From an uncultured Bacilli bacterium (GTDB lineage: Bacteria; Bacillota_I; Bacilli_A; RF39; UBA660), in assembly GCA_944351345.1 (NCBI GenBank), contig CALVPO010000063.1, positions 1 through 8,013 on the forward strand: a stretch of DNA of 8,013 nucleotides, read 5' to 3'. The position numbers and the translations under genes are program-made. Position 1 is the stretch's first letter, and each line of letters starts with the position of its first letter. The notes beneath the pieces are model-generated. The model made no database searches. It was not told the DNA's origin and saw only the letters and a program-made list of their open reading frames with translations. Below, one piece after another: positions 5,261 through 8,013 of this stretch.

Positions 5261-5863
5261 ATGGATCAAATTAAAATAGGTAAATTTATAAGTTTAAAAA
5301 GAAAAGAAAAAAATATAACTCAAAATGAATTAGCAGAAATGTTAAATATAACAAATAGGGCTATTTCTAAATGGGAAAATGGAATTTGTCTACCAGATGT
5401 TGGAACAATGCCAATATTATGTAAAATACTTGATATTACCATTAATGATCTATTTAGTGGAGAAGTTGTAGATATGAAAGATAATGAAAAAAAATTAGAA
5501 GAAAATCTACTTGAAATAGCAAAAATAAAAGAGAAAAGGGATAAGGAATTATTATCGCTAGAAATATTTATCGGAATAATTATATCTATTATATTGTTTA
5601 CTTGTGTCTTTGTTGCATCATTTATCAATATGCCAAATTGGGCAAGAATAATATTAATTATTATTGGCATTATTCCCTTTATTATTGGCATCAGTTACTC
5701 TATAAGAATAGAACAAATAGCAGGATATTATGTATGTGATAATTGTCATTATAAATATATCCCAACTTATAAAAATGTTTTATTTGCTATTCACTTTGGT
5801 AGAACAAGATATATGAAATGTCCCAAATGCAAAAAAAAGACTTGGCATAAAAAATCATTATAA
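5261..5863 (+). CDS. XRE-family HTH regulator with two membrane segments and a C-terminal zinc ribbon
   Basis: This 200-residue protein has an N-terminal Cro/C1-type helix-turn-helix (about 5-65; ITQNELAEMLNITNRAISKWENG at 19-41 is typical). A charged, probably coiled linker (about 72-98) follows, then two hydrophobic segments (about 101-122 and 127-147) and a zinc ribbon with C159-x2-C162 and C187-x2-C190. The short loop between the helices places both the DNA-binding head and the zinc ribbon in the cytoplasm. Such membrane XRE proteins are widespread in Firmicutes and mostly uncharacterised; a stress- or envelope-sensing repressor is plausible. It has its own promoter inside an inverted repeat, suggesting autoregulation. 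It is the first intact gene after the retron RT, so an effector role is conceivable, but the gap and separate promoter do not support coupling. Confidence 0.85.
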   Translation: MDQIKIGKFISLKRKEKNITQNELAEMLNITNRAISKWENGICLPDVGTMPILCKILDITINDLFSGEVVDMKDNEKKLEENLLEIAKIKEKRDKELLSLEIFIGIIISIILFTCVFVASFINMPNWARIILIIIGIIPFIIGISYSIRIEQIAGYYVCDNCHYKYIPTYKNVLFAIHFGRTRYMKCPKCKKKTWHKKSL

Positions 5864-5971
5864 AGATAGTAAGAATAAAATACTAGAAAATATAATTAAA
5901 AACTATTATATATTTACTAAAATATTATTAAGTTATATAGATAATTTTTAAGTATAATAAGGAGAAACAAA

Positions 5972-6751
5972 ATGAATCAAAAATATTTAAAATTCGCCAA
6001 AGACATAGCTTATAAGGCTGGAAAAATAATGATTAAATACTTTGAAGATAATAGTGAAGCAAGCTATAAATTAGACCAAACTATCGTAACTAAAGCTGAT
6101 ACAGAGATAAATCAATACTTAATAAAAAAAGTAAAAGAAACATTCCCTACACATTCAGTTGATGGTGAAGAAGAACAATTTGGCAAAAGCAATTATGTGT
6201 GGGTATGCGATCCTATTGATGGCACAGCTATGTATGCCAGAGGTATTCCTGTTGCTGTATTTTCTCTTGCCTTAGTTATAGAAGGAGTTCCAACTATTGG
6301 AGTTGTTTATGATCCGTTTACAGATAGTATGTATTCTGCAATTAAAGATAAAGGAGCCTATAAAAACGATAAAAAAATTAGTGTAAACAATATTGAACTA
6401 ACTGATAAGAAAAGTGTATCAAATTTTGATATGTGGCCTAAAGCAGATTATAATTTATATGATTCTATCAAAGAACTTGGAAAGAAAACATATTTTGTTG
6501 GTGTAGGTAGTGTTATAAGAGCTTGTATGTGTATAGCAACTGGAGATTTTAACTTAGCCATATTCCCAGGTACTACACACAAAAATTGTGATATAGCAGC
6601 CGCTAAAGTTATTGTAGAAGCATCAGGTGGTAAAGTAACAGATTTATTTGGCAATGAACAAAGATATGATAGAGATATTAATGGTGCAGTCATTAGTAAT
6701 GGTAAAGTACATGATGAAGTTGTAGCAATATTAAAAACTAATTTGAAATAA
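5972..6751 (+). CDS. Inositol monophosphatase family protein
   Basis: The 259-residue cytoplasmic Mg2+-dependent phosphatase has the usual family length. Motifs present: KLDQTIVTKAD (33-43), GEE (65-67, metal ligand E66), WVCDPIDGT (77-85, ligands D80 and D83), a glycine-rich GVGSVIRACMCIATGDFN segment (177-194), and CDIAAAKVIVEASGG (206-220, ligand D207). The last motif has N-C-D where the family usually has W-D. All metal ligands are present, so it should be active. Members hydrolyse inositol-1-phosphate, histidinol phosphate, NADP(H), PAP or sugar phosphates; the sequence alone does not decide which. AAGGAG (5959-5964) is 7 bases before the ATG. TATAAT at 5953-5958 sits too close to the start to be a normal promoter for it. 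No neighbouring pathway gene indicates the substrate. Confidence 0.88.
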   Translation: MNQKYLKFAKDIAYKAGKIMIKYFEDNSEASYKLDQTIVTKADTEINQYLIKKVKETFPTHSVDGEEEQFGKSNYVWVCDPIDGTAMYARGIPVAVFSLALVIEGVPTIGVVYDPFTDSMYSAIKDKGAYKNDKKISVNNIELTDKKSVSNFDMWPKADYNLYDSIKELGKKTYFVGVGSVIRACMCIATGDFNLAIFPGTTHKNCDIAAAKVIVEASGGKVTDLFGNEQRYDRDINGAVISNGKVHDEVVAILKTNLK

Positions 6752-6866
6752 AATACAAATTATGAATTTAGAATCAACTATTTTTATGCAAAATAAAACT
6801 AACAAAATGTGCAAGTCATTCTCTCGATTTAACAAATAACACTAAACCAAGAAAGGAACTTTTTAT

Positions 6867-7883
6867 ATGTTAGACATTAATTTTAATCAAATTATTGAAA
6901 TGATTGAAAAAAGGAAAAATAATGCTTATAAAAAAGTAAATGAAGAAATGATTTTACTTTATTTAGAAGTTGGTAAATTTTTATATGAATTAAAAGAAAA
7001 AAGTAGATATGGTGATAAAATTACAACCAAAGCAGCAGATTTTATGAAAAATAATTATCCTTCTATTAAAGGATTTACTAAAAGAAATATTGAAAGAATG
7101 ATACAATTTTATAGTACATATAAGGATGATGAGATTGCGACACCACTGGTGACGCAATTATCGTGGACAAATAATCTTCTTATTTTAAGTGGTTCTAAAA
7201 CAAAAGAAGAAAGACACTTTTATCTACAATTATCTATTAAAAATAATTATTCTAAAAGAGAACTAGATAGACAAATTACTTCATCTTATTATGAAAGATA
7301 TATGTTATCAGATGGTAAACAATTACCTACTACCAATAAAACGATTGATGAAGATGATTATCCTAACACAAGAATTTTAGATACTTATAGTTTAGAATTT
7401 TTAGATTTGCCTAATGAATATACTGAAAAAGATTTAAAAAATGCTATTATTAAAAATTTAAAAGATTTTATATTAGAGGTAGGAAAAGATTTTACTTTCA
7501 TTGGAGATGAATATAGAGTCCAAGTTGGTAATCACGATTTCTTTATTGATTTGCTATTTTACAATAGAGAGTTGTCTTGTCTAGTAGCATTTGAACTAAA
7601 ATTAGGAGAATTTAAAGCAGAATATTTAGGAAAAATGAATTTATATTTGGAATCATTAGATAGAGATGTTAAAAAAGCACAAGAAAATCCTAGTGTAGGA
7701 ATTATTCTCTGTAGTTCTAAAGATAAAGATGTTGTTGAATATTCATTAAGTAAAAATATGTCTCAAACTTTAATATCAGAATATAAATTAAAATTGATAG
7801 ATAAGAAACTATTAGAAACAAAATTAAAAGAGATGAAGTCATTAATTGAAAATGATTCGGAGGGAAATAATAATAACTGGTGA
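6867..7883 (+). CDS. PDDEXK nuclease domain protein of the DUF1016/YhcG family
   Basis: The 338-residue protein has a helical DUF1016 N-terminal domain (about 5-150), including YGDKI (48-52), FTKRNIERM (70-78) and QLSWTNNLLIL (97-107), where the family has LSWsH. The C-terminal PDDEXK domain (about 175-325) carries FFIDLLFYNRELSCLVAFELK with catalytic D228, E243 and K245. The family is a predicted DNA endonuclease, often found near restriction-modification and other defence genes; its mechanism is not well established. The extreme C-terminus (SEGNNNNW) is low-complexity and overlaps what looks like a ribosome site for following DNA. AAAGGA (6852-6857) precedes the ATG. An unusually GC-rich palindrome lies at codons 90-97. 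TGA at 7881-7883 is a true stop. Confidence 0.9.
   Translation: MLDINFNQIIEMIEKRKNNAYKKVNEEMILLYLEVGKFLYELKEKSRYGDKITTKAADFMKNNYPSIKGFTKRNIERMIQFYSTYKDDEIATPLVTQLSWTNNLLILSGSKTKEERHFYLQLSIKNNYSKRELDRQITSSYYERYMLSDGKQLPTTNKTIDEDDYPNTRILDTYSLEFLDLPNEYTEKDLKNAIIKNLKDFILEVGKDFTFIGDEYRVQVGNHDFFIDLLFYNRELSCLVAFELKLGEFKAEYLGKMNLYLESLDRDVKKAQENPSVGIILCSSKDKDVVEYSLSKNMSQTLISEYKLKLIDKKLLETKLKEMKSLIENDSEGNNNNW
7135..7157 (+). repeat. GC-rich imperfect palindrome inside the DUF1016 nuclease gene
   Basis: TTGCG-A-CACC-ACT-GGTG-A-CGCAA forms a hairpin with nine base pairs, one A-A mismatch and a 3-base loop. It stands out in a gene otherwise rich in A and T. It encodes IATPLVTQ just before the conserved LSW motif, so coding constraint may explain part of it. 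Confidence 0.6.
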
Positions 7884-7941
7884 ACAATATATTGATATAG
7901 CAATACAAAATATGCAAAATTTTAAATACGAAATGGGGTAA
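7852..7941 (+). CDS. Possible small ORF or gene remnant between the nuclease and the acetyltransferase
   Basis: A 29-residue frame (MIRREIIITGEQYIDIAIQN..., ending in KYEMG) overlaps the last 32 bases of the nuclease gene in another frame and stops 4 bases before the next ATG. GGAGGG (7859-7864) lies inside it, 5-8 bases before in-frame ATA codons (7870, 7873), where a start codon would be expected if an ATG had mutated. The downstream part (TGEQYIDIAIQNMQ) looks protein-like rather than random, but I recognise no family. It could equally be just the leader of the following gene. Confidence 0.25.
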   Translation: MIRREIIITGEQYIDIAIQNMQNFKYEMG

Positions 7942-7945
7942 ATTT

Positions 7946-8013
7946 ATGATTAGAAAAATAGTAGAAAAAGACTATGAAGAATTAAAAAAACTCGTTTATC
8001 AAGTTCATGAATT
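7946..8013 (+). CDS. GNAT-family N-acetyltransferase, N-terminal fragment
   Basis: An open frame from ATG 7946 runs off the right edge: MIRKIVEKDYEELKKLVYQV and on. This is the characteristic first strand and helix of a GNAT acetyltransferase (IR.a...D...l..L...vh). GGGG (7935-7938) serves as a weak ribosome site 7 bases upstream. Only 22 residues are visible, so substrate and completeness cannot be judged. It lies 62 bases after the nuclease stop and may be cotranscribed. Confidence 0.6.
   Translation, partial: MIRKIVEKDYEELKKLVYQVHE

Noticed and set aside
5953..5958. TATAAT as promoter of the inositol phosphatase gene
   Set aside because: Transcription would start about at 5965, removing the AAGGAG ribosome site (5959-5964) from the message.
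7858..7883. Stop-codon reassignment (TGA as Trp), considered because the organism is very AT-rich
   Set aside because: TGG is used for Trp throughout, and TGA at 7881-7883 is a sensible end of the nuclease, with a gene start soon after.
1..8013. CRISPR array, tRNA, rRNA or insertion sequence
   Set aside because: No regularly spaced direct repeats, no tRNA cloverleaf or rRNA-like GC-rich block, and no transposase were seen on either strand.

Overview
The window comes from a very AT-rich, probably anaerobic Firmicute (Clostridia or Bacilli type). The evidence is poly-A/T intergenic DNA, strong AGGAGG-type ribosome sites, AAA/AAT/ATA-heavy codon use, and a clostridial-style small ferredoxin. 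The code is standard: TGG encodes Trp and TGA ends the gene at 7883. All convincing genes are on the + strand. Taxonomy below phylum level cannot be read from this DNA.

Layout. (1) 1-706: the end of an ABC-type ATPase gene, translationally coupled to an ABC-2 family permease. (2) 707-1077: a non-coding gap with a perfect 12-bp terminator hairpin and then a promoter. (3) 1078-3832: a tight three-gene unit. It holds a YfbR-like HD phosphohydrolase made of a dead plus a live HD domain, a SpoT/MESH1-type HD hydrolase fused to a P-loop kinase-like domain, and a small ferredoxin. (4) 3842-5003: a complete-looking retron, with an extended -10 promoter, a structured msr-msd RNA with a1/a2 and b1/b2 inverted repeats, and a 315-residue retron reverse transcriptase carrying NAxxH, YSDD and ITG motifs. 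(5) 5060-5202: a frameshifted, truncated glyoxalase-fold (VOC) pseudogene. (6) 5206-5863: an XRE regulator with two membrane segments and a C-terminal zinc ribbon, whose -10 box sits inside a perfect 12-bp inverted repeat. (7) 5972-6751: an inositol-monophosphatase family enzyme. (8) 6867-8013: a DUF1016/YhcG PDDEXK nuclease, a doubtful tiny ORF, and the start of a GNAT acetyltransferase.

The region is accessory in character: a retron, a YhcG-type nuclease, a gene remnant and a self-regulated membrane XRE protein. The most notable item is the retron. Its RNA folds on paper into the canonical plan: a1 at the transcript 5' end, a candidate branch G directly after a1, two msr hairpins, a long msd stem, and a2 running into the RT ribosome site. 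No effector gene is directly coupled to the RT. The downstream XRE/2TM/zinc-ribbon gene and the upstream HD/kinase genes are the nearest candidates, but that link is inference only.
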